The notes beneath the pieces are model-generated. The model was not told the DNA's origin, did no database searches, and saw nothing but the letters and a program-made list of their open reading frames with translations. The position numbers and the translations under genes were made by a program. Positions 25,382 through 33,767 of a stretch of DNA of 64,000 nt are shown piece by piece. Numbering within the stretch: the first letter of the stretch is position 1; the number at the start of each line of letters is the position of its first letter. This DNA comes from Vicinamibacterales bacterium. GTDB taxonomy: Bacteria; Acidobacteriota; Vicinamibacteria; Vicinamibacterales; UBA2999. Location of the stretch: positions 186,001 to 250,000 of the forward strand of contig JBAZYO010000004.1 in NCBI GenBank assembly GCA_041659285.1, read 5' to 3'.

Positions 25382-26338
25382 TTATCCACGGGCGATCACC
25401 TTGGGGTGCGCGTCCGCGTTCGGCGCCACGACCGGCGCCGAGCGGATCTGCGCCGTCAACTCCACTGACGGGCGGGCCTCGGCAATCCCGAAGCCGCGGC
25501 CGGCCAGCACTTCCTCGTAGACGCGCGTGTGGAGGTCGGTGAAGCCCTCGCTGAACTCGACCTCGTGATCATCCACGGTGATGGAGCGGAAGGTCGTTTT
25601 CACGCCCGGCTCGGGCGCGAACGGCAGATCCGAACTCTCCGTGGACAGGTACCACTGCACGTCCGCGCGCTCGAGGTCCAGCACGCCGGCGGCCCGCTGC
25701 GGCTCGCGCAGGTGCACCACCGATTGACGGACCGGGCCAAACAGCCAGGTGATGAGGTCGAAGAAGTGAATCCCGATGTTGGTGACGATGCCGCCGGAGC
25801 GGTCTTCGTGGCCCTTCCACGACACGTGGTACCACCCGCCGCGAGCGGTGATGTAGGTGAGACGCACGCTGTGGCGTTTGCCCGATTCGGCCTTCAGCTG
25901 GTCTCGCAGCGCCATCAACTGGGGATGGACGCGCAACTGCAGGATGGTCGAGATCCGGCAGCCGGTCTCCTGCTCGAGTTCCTCGAGCGCATCGAGGTTC
26001 CACGGATTGATCACGAGCGGCTTCTCGCAAATGACGTTGGCGCCGACGCGGAGGGCGAGGCGCATGTGGGCATCGTGCAGGTAATTGGGCGAGCACACGC
26101 TCACGTAATGCACGCGCGCTTCTTCCGGACCGCGGCGCAGCTTCTCGAGATGCCGATCGAAGCGCTCGAACTCGGTGAAGAACCGGCAATCGAACGCAAA
26201 GCGATCGAGGATGCCCACCGCGTCGTGGGGATCGGTCGCCGCCACGAGGCGGTTGCCGGTGTCCTGAATGGCCTTGAGGTGCCGGGGCGCGATGTAGCCG
26301 GCAACGCCCGTGACCGCGAAATTTCGAGGCTGGGTCAT
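25382..26338 (-). CDS. WbpB-like UDP-GlcNAc(A) 3-dehydrogenase (Gfo/Idh family)
   Basis: 318 residues. The WbpB/WlbA subgroup is recognisable from FAVTGVAGYIAPRHLKAI, YVSVCSPNYLHDAHMRLAL, ICEKPLVINPWNLDAL, ILQLRVHPQ, KGHEDRSGGIVTNIGIHFFDLITWLFG. It oxidises C3 of UDP-N-acetyl-glucosaminuronic acid before transamination (WbpE) and acetylation (WbpD, next gene). A clear WbpE and a UDP-GlcNAc 6-dehydrogenase are not in the window. ATG 26338 overlaps the GT4 gene downstream by 4 bases. Confidence 0.88.
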   Translation of the reverse strand: MTQPRNFAVTGVAGYIAPRHLKAIQDTGNRLVAATDPHDAVGILDRFAFDCRFFTEFERFDRHLEKLRRGPEEARVHYVSVCSPNYLHDAHMRLALRVGANVICEKPLVINPWNLDALEELEQETGCRISTILQLRVHPQLMALRDQLKAESGKRHSVRLTYITARGGWYHVSWKGHEDRSGGIVTNIGIHFFDLITWLFGPVRQSVVHLREPQRAAGVLDLERADVQWYLSTESSDLPFAPEPGVKTTFRSITVDDHEVEFSEGFTDLHTRVYEEVLAGRGFGIAEARPSVELTAQIRSAPVVAPNADAHPKVIARG

Positions 26339-27438
26339 GTGTGTACCGAGGCGGCTTGCTTCAGGATTCGCGCCAACTGCGGAGCAGTGACGCGCAGGGA
26401 GTAGCGCTCTTCGATCGTCTCACGGCCGGCGCGGGAAAACCGGTCGCGGAGTGCCTTGTCGGTCAACAGGCGGTCGAGCTTGTCGCGCCATTCGGCAGGC
26501 GTCGAGGCGAGAAATCCGTTCTCGCCATCGCGAATGATCTCCCGGTTCACGCCGACGGCCGCCGCCACCACCGGCACGCCGCAGGCCATGAACTGAATGG
26601 CCTTGAAGCCGCACTTGCCGCGCTCCCAATCGTGGTCCTGGAGTGGATAGACGCCGACGTCGCACGAATTGAAGAGCTCGACTTCGCGGTCGAGTGACCA
26701 CGGCACTTCCTGTACCGTGACGCCGTCAAAGTGGACGGGCTTGCCGGCGCCGCTGACCTTCAGCGTGAACGGATGCCGCGCCGCAGCATCCTTGAGCAGC
26801 GGACCCATCTTCTCGAGGTAGTGATAGGTGGTCGGGCTGCCGATCCAGCCCACCACGGGACCGCTGGCCGGCACGCGCTCGCGATCCGGACGCGGCACGA
26901 ATCGCGTCGTGTCAACGGCGGTCGGAATGACCGTGACCGCCGGGTTGAACTGCCGCGCATAGTCGGCCAGGAACTCGTTGCCGACCACGACGTGCGAACT
27001 GAAAGCGATAATCTTCGCCGGCCGGCTCGTGTCTTTCAGAAACCCGAGGCTCTTGTTCGCCTCACTCACGTTCGGCAGAAAAATCGCATCGTCGAAATCG
27101 AAAACGATGGGCAGACCGCGGCGGGCGATTCGTCGCTCGATCCAGGGCGGGCCCGCCGGCACGGCTTCGCGATACAGGAACACCACGTCGTAGTCGTCCA
27201 GCTCCTGCAACAGGCGCAGCCTGCGGATGAGCAGCCCGAGAAAGCCGAAGCTCTTTCGCAGGAAGTGCCCGTGCTTGTAGACCATCCGGAAGAACTCGCG
27301 CGTGTAGAACGGCCGAATGGTGACCTTGAAGCCCTGTGATTCCAGGTAGGGCACGTACTGGGAGACGCGAAAGCGGCACCCGGCGCCCTCCTCTGGAATC
27401 GGCGAAATCGCCAGAACGCGAATCGGTGCCACGCTCAC
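26335..27438 (-). CDS. GT4-family glycosyltransferase
   Basis: 367 residues of GT-B fold: N-terminal ISPIPEEGAGCRFRV, FDFDDAIFLPN in the acceptor domain, VIPTAVDTTRF linking the domains, VVGWIGSPTTYHYL, then FKAIQFMACGVPVVAAAVGVNREII at the donor site and DGENGFLAST. A GTG start at 27438 overlaps the stop of the small membrane protein (GTGA); the longer upstream frame is Arg-rich and out of family. Confidence 0.85.
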   Translation of the reverse strand: MSVAPIRVLAISPIPEEGAGCRFRVSQYVPYLESQGFKVTIRPFYTREFFRMVYKHGHFLRKSFGFLGLLIRRLRLLQELDDYDVVFLYREAVPAGPPWIERRIARRGLPIVFDFDDAIFLPNVSEANKSLGFLKDTSRPAKIIAFSSHVVVGNEFLADYARQFNPAVTVIPTAVDTTRFVPRPDRERVPASGPVVGWIGSPTTYHYLEKMGPLLKDAAARHPFTLKVSGAGKPVHFDGVTVQEVPWSLDREVELFNSCDVGVYPLQDHDWERGKCGFKAIQFMACGVPVVAAAVGVNREIIRDGENGFLASTPAEWRDKLDRLLTDKALRDRFSRAGRETIEERYSLRVTAPQLARILKQAASVHT

Positions 27439-27785
27439 GTCAGTCCCTGGCCATTCCTCGTGCTCGATGAGGCGAGAACGATCGCGCCGGTCCCCAGGCA
27501 GAGTGCCGGAACGATTAGCCATAACCAGCCCGACGGCATCGCCGTGGCGATCGTGAAGGCCAGGTGCACCACGGCGGCCACGACCAGCATCAGCCCGACA
27601 GCGAAGCGCTGCGCTGACGTGCCGAGCTCGCGCCAGGTCCCGGCCAGCCGGCTGGCGGCCGCGACCGCGGCAGAATCCCCGGCGCCTCGCCAAATCCGCT
27701 CGAGCGTCCGATCGATCGCGCCGAAGATGACGCCGGACTCGATCACCATCGCGGCCTGGCGATCCTCGCGGCGGTCGTCGCTCAT
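27435..27785 (-). CDS. small membrane protein of unknown function (116 aa)
   Basis: The first ~55 residues are hydrophilic and predicted helical (ESGVIFGAIDRTLERIWRG). Two hydrophobic segments follow (FAVGLMLVVAAVVHLAFTIA and WLWLIVPALCLGTGAIVLA) and a short polar tail. I recognise no family. It is locked by 4-base overlaps between the DUF4330 protein and a glycosyltransferase, so it is probably made in step with them and may be a membrane partner of the assembly machinery. Confidence 0.7.
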   Translation of the reverse strand: MSDDRREDRQAAMVIESGVIFGAIDRTLERIWRGAGDSAAVAAASRLAGTWRELGTSAQRFAVGLMLVVAAVVHLAFTIATAMPSGWLWLIVPALCLGTGAIVLASSSTRNGQGLT

Positions 27786-28834
27786 TGTGCGCTTCCCGGT
27801 GCCGGCGCCAACCGGACGACGGTTCCTTGTAGTTCGTAGAGCGGCGTCCTCAGCGTAAATGGTCCACCGATGCGCAGGGGCCTGTTGGCGTAAATCCAGC
27901 CCGAGGTCCCCTGCTGTGCGCTCACCACGATGCGCGCATCACGCGAAGACGGACCCGCCGCCGCGACGCTGGCGACGCTTCCGCCAGCGGATAACTCGTT
28001 GGTGACTTCTCCCCGGTCGACGTCGCCGGCCTTCAACTGCGCCAGTGCCTCGAGCGCCCCGGTGAACCTGACGGTGATGTCGAGCGGCACGATCGGTTGG
28101 GTGCCGCGCACCTGGTCGATCTGGAACGGCAGCGTCCCGGCCGGCGTGGGAAGAAACATCAGCGTCGTGGGGTGCACACCGGTGCCGTCGGCGACGCATT
28201 CAGGCTGGCCCTGCGAGGCGCGTACCCAGCACCCCATGCGGATGATCGCCGGCACCATGAGCCCGTTCGGAATCGGAACCTCCACCCGGTCGGACCTGGC
28301 AAAGACCCTCGCCACCTGAGGGACGGGCCGGCCCACCGCGATCACCTCGCCGACTTGCGGGATGGTCATCCCCACAGTCAGGCTGGCGGTCTGGCCGGCC
28401 TTGAGGTTGCCGAACATGCCGACGACGATCACCTTCGCGTCTGGCAACGCCGAGGGATGGATCGTCAGTGCCTTGGGCAAGCGCGATCGCTCCTGCGCGA
28501 AGTCGAAGAGCACGACGTCGTAGACGCCCGGCGGCACGTCGACCAGGTCAATTTCGGCTTCGCTGGTGTCCCTGAACAAAAACGTCTGCCCCTGATGACT
28601 GCCCACCGAGACGCGCATGTACGGCCGGAGGTTCTCGCCGCGGACGCTGAACCGCATGTTCGGCGCGTGGATGATCTCGGCGGGCGCCACCCGGGTCAGG
28701 GTCGGCATCGGCGACCGGAAGAGCGCGTAGGCGCCGTATCCCAGTGGAATCAATCCAACCACCAGCAACACGACGAGGGCGTCGAGCAGATTCAGGCGCC
28801 CGAACAGTTTCCCCTGCTCGTCAACAATCGCCAT
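27782..28834 (-). CDS. DUF4330-type membrane-anchored protein
   Basis: 350 residues. N-terminal VDEQGKLFGRLNLLDALVVLLVVGLIPLGYGAYALF is the DUF4330 opening: a cytoplasmic start followed by one membrane helix. The rest is probably periplasmic and beta-rich, with an IPT/TIG-like module near 55-115 (APNMRFSVRGENL) and a C-terminal ANRPLRIGGPFTLRTPLYELQGTV as in this family. DUF4330 proteins recur in exopolysaccharide clusters with no known activity. A 14-base overlap joins it to the membrane protein upstream. Confidence 0.75.
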   Translation of the reverse strand: MAIVDEQGKLFGRLNLLDALVVLLVVGLIPLGYGAYALFRSPMPTLTRVAPAEIIHAPNMRFSVRGENLRPYMRVSVGSHQGQTFLFRDTSEAEIDLVDVPPGVYDVVLFDFAQERSRLPKALTIHPSALPDAKVIVVGMFGNLKAGQTASLTVGMTIPQVGEVIAVGRPVPQVARVFARSDRVEVPIPNGLMVPAIIRMGCWVRASQGQPECVADGTGVHPTTLMFLPTPAGTLPFQIDQVRGTQPIVPLDITVRFTGALEALAQLKAGDVDRGEVTNELSAGGSVASVAAAGPSSRDARIVVSAQQGTSGWIYANRPLRIGGPFTLRTPLYELQGTVVRLAPAPGSAQ

Positions 28835-30218
28835 GCGGGTTCACTCCTTCAGTGGCCGGGGACGCCGGGGTGAGATAGCCGACGACGTGGCACAGACCCA
28901 GGCCCGACAGCCAGGCCAGGTACGGTAGCGCCAGTCCGCGGTGGCGAATCAGGGTACCGATGTTCCCACTGGTCAGCGCCACCATCATGATCAAGGCGCC
29001 CGCGTGCGACGCCAACAGGCTGGTGAGCAGCGGGTCGCGCCGCAGACCGGCCACAAGGCCGAACGGCACAAACGCGAGCAGCACGTACCACAACATCTGT
29101 TCCGGCAGATACGCGCGCAGGCCCAGCGACTCGGAGCGCCACGGCACCGGTTCGGTCACGTAGCTGACCACCGCCCGCACCACAAACCGGCCGGCCTCGC
29201 GGCCCTGCATCTCAACCAGCAGGCGCCGGTCGTGGTAGTAGCGGGGATCGAGGATCTTGTAAGAGTAGCCTTCCGAGACGATGTGCCCGCCATGATAGGA
29301 CGCCGACGAGCGCACGACTTGCGTGACCCGCTCTTGAATCGAGGGCGTGACCAGGAGGACCGCTCCGAGCACGGGCGCCGCGACGAGGGACGCCCACGCC
29401 AGCCGCGGCCGGCTGACGACCAGCGCCAGCGCCAGGCCGCCGGCCGAGCCGACCAGGCCCACGATCATGCCCCCGCGACGCAGGCTCTCGAGTGCGAAGA
29501 TTCCGGCAATCAATCCGAGCGCCGCGAGGGCGCGGTGCCACCAGCGGGCGCCGCCCCGCACCAGATACAGGCAACACAGCAACTCTCCGACCGCCACGAG
29601 CGTGTAACCCGGTTCCTTGAGCGCGGAGATCGACCACACGAACAGGCTTGGAAAGAACAGCAGCAGCGCCAGGCCAGCCAGCGCCGCCACTTCGCCGAAG
29701 GCCGGCCGCACGTAGCGATACACGAGCACGACACCGACGATGTAGGCCGTGGCATTCATGACGTGAATGCCATAAGGGAATGCGCCGACCAGCGCCTGCA
29801 GATAGGCCAGCACATACAGGTAGCTGGATTGCCCGACGTCTTCGAAGGCGTAGATGATATCGGCGGGTGAAATCGGCACGCCCAACCCGATGTTGCGCAG
29901 CCACAGCGTCCGGTTCTTGAAGAACTGTTCGTCGCCAAACAGCGTCGCAAACGGCTGCGACGGATCGGCGCTGAGAAACAGCAGGCCGATGGCGGCCAGG
30001 CGGGCAACCACGGCGACAACCAGCAGCGACACGAACCAGCGCCGTTCGCCCTCCGACAATCCGCGACTGGCCCAGACACCTACCAGGACAAGCACCGGCA
30101 GGCAGAGGATGGTCATCGGCGACAGGGTGTAGGCCATCCCCAGAGCGAGACCGGCGCCGATCGCGGCAACGGTCATTACCCGTGGCGCCGGGGCGGACGC
30201 GCCCGCGAATTGGCCCAT
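28821..30218 (-). CDS. polytopic membrane protein, GT39-like or polymerase-like
   Basis: 465 residues with about ten membrane helices. A first large loop contains DPSQPFATLFGDEQFFKNRTLWLRN, carrying an acidic pair typical of GT39/GT83-like membrane transferases, and the central SALKEPGYTLVAVGELL is distinctive. ATG 30218 shares one base with the GT4 stop (TGATG). The frame stays open ~920 bases further upstream across the GT4 gene, but that part is a shadow. Either a lipid-sugar-dependent transferase or a Wzy-like polymerase is possible. Confidence 0.65.
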   Translation of the reverse strand: MGQFAGASAPAPRVMTVAAIGAGLALGMAYTLSPMTILCLPVLVLVGVWASRGLSEGERRWFVSLLVVAVVARLAAIGLLFLSADPSQPFATLFGDEQFFKNRTLWLRNIGLGVPISPADIIYAFEDVGQSSYLYVLAYLQALVGAFPYGIHVMNATAYIVGVVLVYRYVRPAFGEVAALAGLALLLFFPSLFVWSISALKEPGYTLVAVGELLCCLYLVRGGARWWHRALAALGLIAGIFALESLRRGGMIVGLVGSAGGLALALVVSRPRLAWASLVAAPVLGAVLLVTPSIQERVTQVVRSSASYHGGHIVSEGYSYKILDPRYYHDRRLLVEMQGREAGRFVVRAVVSYVTEPVPWRSESLGLRAYLPEQMLWYVLLAFVPFGLVAGLRRDPLLTSLLASHAGALIMMVALTSGNIGTLIRHRGLALPYLAWLSGLGLCHVVGYLTPASPATEGVNPHGDC

Positions 30219-31324
30219 CAAGCCGCCAGCTCCTGAAACAGGCGGTCGTAGCGCTCGATCACATTCGGCAACGCATAGTGTTCGACGTCGCGTCTCGCCC
30301 GCGCGACCAGGCGGTCGCGCAACGGGCGATCGCTCAGGATCTGCGAGATCGCCGCGGCGACCGCGGCCGGCTCGTGCGCGACCAGCAAACCGTTCACGCC
30401 GTGTTCGATGATCTCCACGGTCCCCGGCGAGCGCGTCGCCACCACCGGCGTGCCGCAGGCCATGGCCTCGATGAGGACATTGCCGAACCCCTCGTAAGAC
30501 GAGGTGAGCACGAACACATCGGCGTGCGCGATCGCGGCCCACGGGTTCTGCCGGAACCCCAGGAACCGCACCCGCCCGGCCAGCGGCGGCTGCGCGGCGA
30601 TCTGCTCCAGCCGCTCGCGCTCGTCGCCGTCGCCCAGGATCCAGGCGCGAACGGGAGTGCCCCGATTGAGCTGCTCGAGCGCCGCCAGGAACAACGGATA
30701 GTTCTTGACGCCGGCCAGCCGGCCCGCGGCCACCACCACCGGCCCCTCGCCGGCGGGATCGTCGAGCGCTTCCGCGGCGCAAGCCGCGATCGCCTCGAGG
30801 TCCACGGGGTTGTGCAGCACGCGCAGCTTCGCCCGCGGCACGCCGTAGCGCGTGGCGAGATCGTCCGCCACTCCCTGTGAGGTGACCACCACGGCGTCCG
30901 CCCGGCGATAGAACCACCGCGTCATCCACGCAAACACCCGCCGGCGCAGCGGCTGCTGCCACGAGAAGTCCGGATCCTCCAGGAACCCGGTGGTCGGCGT
31001 GCCCTGGTTGAAGACGACGCGCGCGCCCGTGCCCGCCATCCACGCCGCGATGGCGGTGATGAAGTAGCTGAGAAACGGCATGACGATGTCGGGCTTCGCG
31101 GTCCGCAGAAAGCGCGCCAGCTCGAAGAGCCGCGCCAGCCACGAGCGCTGGGAGGCCACCACGACCCGCACGCCGGGGGCGATGCGATCGAAGTAGACGC
31201 CGTCGGCGCCGCTGAAGAGATAGAGCATGCGTTCGTGCCGCGGGTCGAGCGCGCTCAACACCGTCACCGCCACCCGCTCGGCGCCGCCGCTGGTCAGCGT
31301 GGGAATCACGAAGCAGATCTTCAC
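30218..31324 (-). CDS. GT4-family glycosyltransferase
   Basis: 368 residues: N-terminal VIPTLTSGGAERVAVTVL is the GT4 glycine loop; VVVTSQGVADDL, VLHNPVDLEAI, VVAAGRLAGVKNYPLFLAAL, GDGDERERLE and the donor-site stretch SYEGFGNVLIEAMACGTPVVAT (the E-x7-E motif) follow. Retaining transferase, probably on the cytoplasmic face, adding one sugar to a lipid-linked glycan. ATGA overlap with the next gene upstream. Confidence 0.92.
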   Translation of the reverse strand: MKICFVIPTLTSGGAERVAVTVLSALDPRHERMLYLFSGADGVYFDRIAPGVRVVVASQRSWLARLFELARFLRTAKPDIVMPFLSYFITAIAAWMAGTGARVVFNQGTPTTGFLEDPDFSWQQPLRRRVFAWMTRWFYRRADAVVVTSQGVADDLATRYGVPRAKLRVLHNPVDLEAIAACAAEALDDPAGEGPVVVAAGRLAGVKNYPLFLAALEQLNRGTPVRAWILGDGDERERLEQIAAQPPLAGRVRFLGFRQNPWAAIAHADVFVLTSSYEGFGNVLIEAMACGTPVVATRSPGTVEIIEHGVNGLLVAHEPAAVAAAISQILSDRPLRDRLVARARRDVEHYALPNVIERYDRLFQELAA

Positions 31325-32643
31325 GCGACCTGCAACTCAGATGACACGATGCGCATCATCTCGGCGGCCTGATTTTCCAGCGTGTGCGCTCGCGCGGTCT
31401 GGTAGCCGCCGCTGATGAGGCGCCGCCTCAACGCGGAATCCTCGATGACACGGAGCAGCGCCGCCGATAATTCCAGGGCCACAGATGACGCAGATGACAC
31501 AGAACCTAGGGCCGCAGACTTGTCCGCCGAAGCGCGCAGCGCGGAGGTGGATGACACAGATGACGCAGAATTAGTCATGCTGACCAGGAGCCCGTTGCGC
31601 TCGTGCTCAATCAGGCTGGCGATGCCCGAAACGTTGGTTGTGATCACAGGCAGCCCAGCCGCCATTGCCTCCAGCAGGACGCGCGGGATGCCCTCGCCGG
31701 GCTGGGTGGGGAGCACAAACATGTCGTACTGCTGGTAGAGCGGCATCAACTGGTCCAGCGGCACCGCGCCCTTGAGCGTCACGCGCTCGCCGACGCCGAG
31801 GCGCACGGCCTCCGAGGCGATGCGATCGCTCTCCAGATCGCCGATCTGCCCGATCGTGGGCCCGACGATGTCGATGGTGACGTCGTGGCCGTCGGCGACG
31901 AGCGCGGCCACCGCCTCTGGCAGGACGCGCAGGCCCTTGCGGGGGTCGATGCGGCTCACTGTGAGCAGCCGGATCGGCGTCGACCCGCAAGTGTCGCCGC
32001 GCGACGCGATGTCCTGCAGGCTCAGTGTCGTGGTTTTGGTTTCGAACACCGTGGCGCCCTGCCGCTCGTGCTTCTCGCGCAGGGCCGCACCGTTGGCAAA
32101 GGTCAGCGCCCGCGTCGTCATGTAGCGCAGCGCCCACTCTTCAAACGCGACATAGGCGCCGAACAGCGCCTTCTTGGCGCCGCGATACGGCAGGTATGGC
32201 AACAGCGCTCCGTAGTCGCCCACCACCAGCAGGAACACCGGTTTGCGCGCCGCCCGCGCGAGGCGGAAGGCAAAGATGGCCGCCGGTGTCGGCACGCGAA
32301 GGTGAATCACGTCGCACTGCCGGACCCATTTGCGCAGCCGGCCGTGGAGGAACGGCAGCATCGGGTAGAACTGCCGCGGACCGGGGAAATACGGCAACGG
32401 CGCCAGCCGCACGTTTGACGCCCGCAACCGCGACCCCGACGCCGGCGGCACGTCGAAGACGGGCACCGACAGGACAATCTCGTCGAAGTACGGCGCCAGC
32501 GAATCAACGTAGCGCCCGAACGATCCTTCGGACTCCCACAGGCTGCCATCAGCGGCCTGCCAGAACGGCATGTGGTAGAGGATTCCTAAGGTGCCTGAGG
32601 TGCCTGAGGTGCCTGAGGTGCCTGAGGTGCCTGGGGTGCTCAT
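31321..32643 (-). CDS. GT4-family glycosyltransferase carrying two minisatellite-derived segments
   Basis: 440 residues. GT4 features: ILYHMPFWQAADGSLWES, DVIHLRVPTPAAIFA, LTVSRIDPRKGLRVLPEAV, QPGEGIPRVLLEAMAAGLPVITTNVSG. The N-terminus before ILYH is a (Thr-Ser-Gly)n tag encoded by a 9-base tandem repeat (32584-32638) that begins right after the ATG. A Ser/Ala-rich insert near residues 355-390 (SSVSSTSALRASADKSAAL) is encoded by gtcatctgcg-type repeats (31475-31571). Both keep the frame and lie outside the catalytic core, so length may vary between strains. Confidence 0.88.
   Translation of the reverse strand: MSTPGTSGTSGTSGTSGTLGILYHMPFWQAADGSLWESEGSFGRYVDSLAPYFDEIVLSVPVFDVPPASGSRLRASNVRLAPLPYFPGPRQFYPMLPFLHGRLRKWVRQCDVIHLRVPTPAAIFAFRLARAARKPVFLLVVGDYGALLPYLPYRGAKKALFGAYVAFEEWALRYMTTRALTFANGAALREKHERQGATVFETKTTTLSLQDIASRGDTCGSTPIRLLTVSRIDPRKGLRVLPEAVAALVADGHDVTIDIVGPTIGQIGDLESDRIASEAVRLGVGERVTLKGAVPLDQLMPLYQQYDMFVLPTQPGEGIPRVLLEAMAAGLPVITTNVSGIASLIEHERNGLLVSMTNSASSVSSTSALRASADKSAALGSVSSASSVALELSAALLRVIEDSALRRRLISGGYQTARAHTLENQAAEMMRIVSSELQVA
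31475..31571. repeat. cagatgac(g/a)-type minisatellite inside a glycosyltransferase gene
   Basis: Two short arrays (agggccacagatgacgcaga..., ggatgacacagatgacgcag) flank about 40 bases of unrelated sequence. Reverse-complemented, the unit reads (t)gtcatctgcg, as in the intergenic arrays at 49357-49415 and 58813-58862. Confidence 0.7.
32584..32638. repeat. 9-base tandem repeat, unit ggtgcctga, about five to six copies
   Basis: Directly after the start codon of the minus-strand gene 31321-32643. The unit encodes Thr-Ser-Gly (or Thr-Leu-Gly/Thr-Pro-Gly in variant copies). Unit length of 9 preserves frame upon copy-number change. The same unit type occurs at 40982-41041. Confidence 0.85.
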
Positions 32644-33767
32644 GCCACCCCCTTCGCAACCAGCAGCCGATTGTAGAGACTGGTGATCGCGTTCACGTAG
32701 CCGTCCACGCCGAACCGCGGCCGCACGAACGCCCGCGCGGCCTGCCCCAGCAGCACGCGGGTGGTGTCGTCGTTGACGACCCGCGACAACGCGGCCGCGA
32801 GCTCGGCGCTGTCGCCCGGGGTCACGAGCAGGCCGCTGACGCCGTCCTGCACCACTTCCGGAATGCCGGCCACGCGGGTCGCGACCACCGGAAGCCCGGC
32901 GCCCATGGCGAGCACCATGGCCAGCGGCAGGCCCTCCCAGAAGGACGGCAACACGAACGCATCGACGGCCGCCAGGATGTTGCCAAGGTCACGACGCGCA
33001 CCGAGAAACCGCACCCGGCTCGAGAGACCCAGGTCGGCGGCCTGGCGCTGCAGCCCTGCGCTCAAGGGGCCGTCGCCGACAATCACCAGATACGCCTGGC
33101 CAAGGTCGGGCCGTTGCGCCAGCGCGTCGAGCAGGACCCGGTGCCCTTTCTGCTCGGTGAGCCGGGCAATGATGCCCAGCAGCGGCGCGCCCGCCGGCAC
33201 GTTCATCGCCGCGCGCATCTCGTCGCGGCCGACCGTCGTGTCCAGCTGCGTCCAGTCCACGGCGTTGTAGATCACCTCGACTTTTGACGGGTCCGCGTGC
33301 ACCTGCTTGAGGTAGAAGTCGCGAACCGACTCGGCGGACGCCACCACCGCATCGGTACCCCGCATCAGCCAGCGCTCGGCCAACGCATGCAGCGCCTGCT
33401 TCCTCTCGTAGACGTTGACCTCGGTCCCGATCACCACGGGCACGCGCGCCATCATCGCGGCAAACCGGCCGTAGAGGCTTCCCGTCAGGAGGAAGGTGTG
33501 CACGATGTCGGGCTGGCACTCGTCGAGGAAATCCCGGAGCCGCAGCACGTCGAACGGATGACGCAGGCCCGGCGTGAGTCCCAGCACCTTGAACGGCACG
33601 CCAGTGCGTTGGATCTCGAGGCCGATCGGTCCCGCCTCGTGAATGCACGCGACCGCAGGCTCATAAGCCGGCGGCAGGTGGCGCACAAGGTTGAGCACCA
33701 TCTCCTCAGCGCCGCCGACCGCAAAGGCGTGCGACAAGTACAGCACCCGGATCGGCGAACCGCTCAC
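32640..33767 (-). CDS. GT4-family glycosyltransferase
   Basis: 375 residues: VLYLSHAFAVGGAEEMVLNLV at the start, IVHTFLLTGSLYGRF, VIYNAVDWTQLD, GIIARLTEQKGHRVLLDAL, VGDGPLSAGLQ, and FWEGLPLAMVLAMGAGLPVVATRVAG at the donor site, where the first acidic residue of the E-x7-E motif is kept but the second is Ala. A GTG start at 33767 overlaps the epimerase stop (GTGA); 4-base overlap with the next gene. Confidence 0.9.
   Translation of the reverse strand: MSGSPIRVLYLSHAFAVGGAEEMVLNLVRHLPPAYEPAVACIHEAGPIGLEIQRTGVPFKVLGLTPGLRHPFDVLRLRDFLDECQPDIVHTFLLTGSLYGRFAAMMARVPVVIGTEVNVYERKQALHALAERWLMRGTDAVVASAESVRDFYLKQVHADPSKVEVIYNAVDWTQLDTTVGRDEMRAAMNVPAGAPLLGIIARLTEQKGHRVLLDALAQRPDLGQAYLVIVGDGPLSAGLQRQAADLGLSSRVRFLGARRDLGNILAAVDAFVLPSFWEGLPLAMVLAMGAGLPVVATRVAGIPEVVQDGVSGLLVTPGDSAELAAALSRVVNDDTTRVLLGQAARAFVRPRFGVDGYVNAITSLYNRLLVAKGVA

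Noticed and set aside
30219..31142. Long N-terminal extension of the membrane protein 28821-30218
   Set aside because: It overlaps the GT4 gene 30218-31324 completely and encodes low-complexity Arg/Gly text; the ATG at 30218 fits a TGATG junction.
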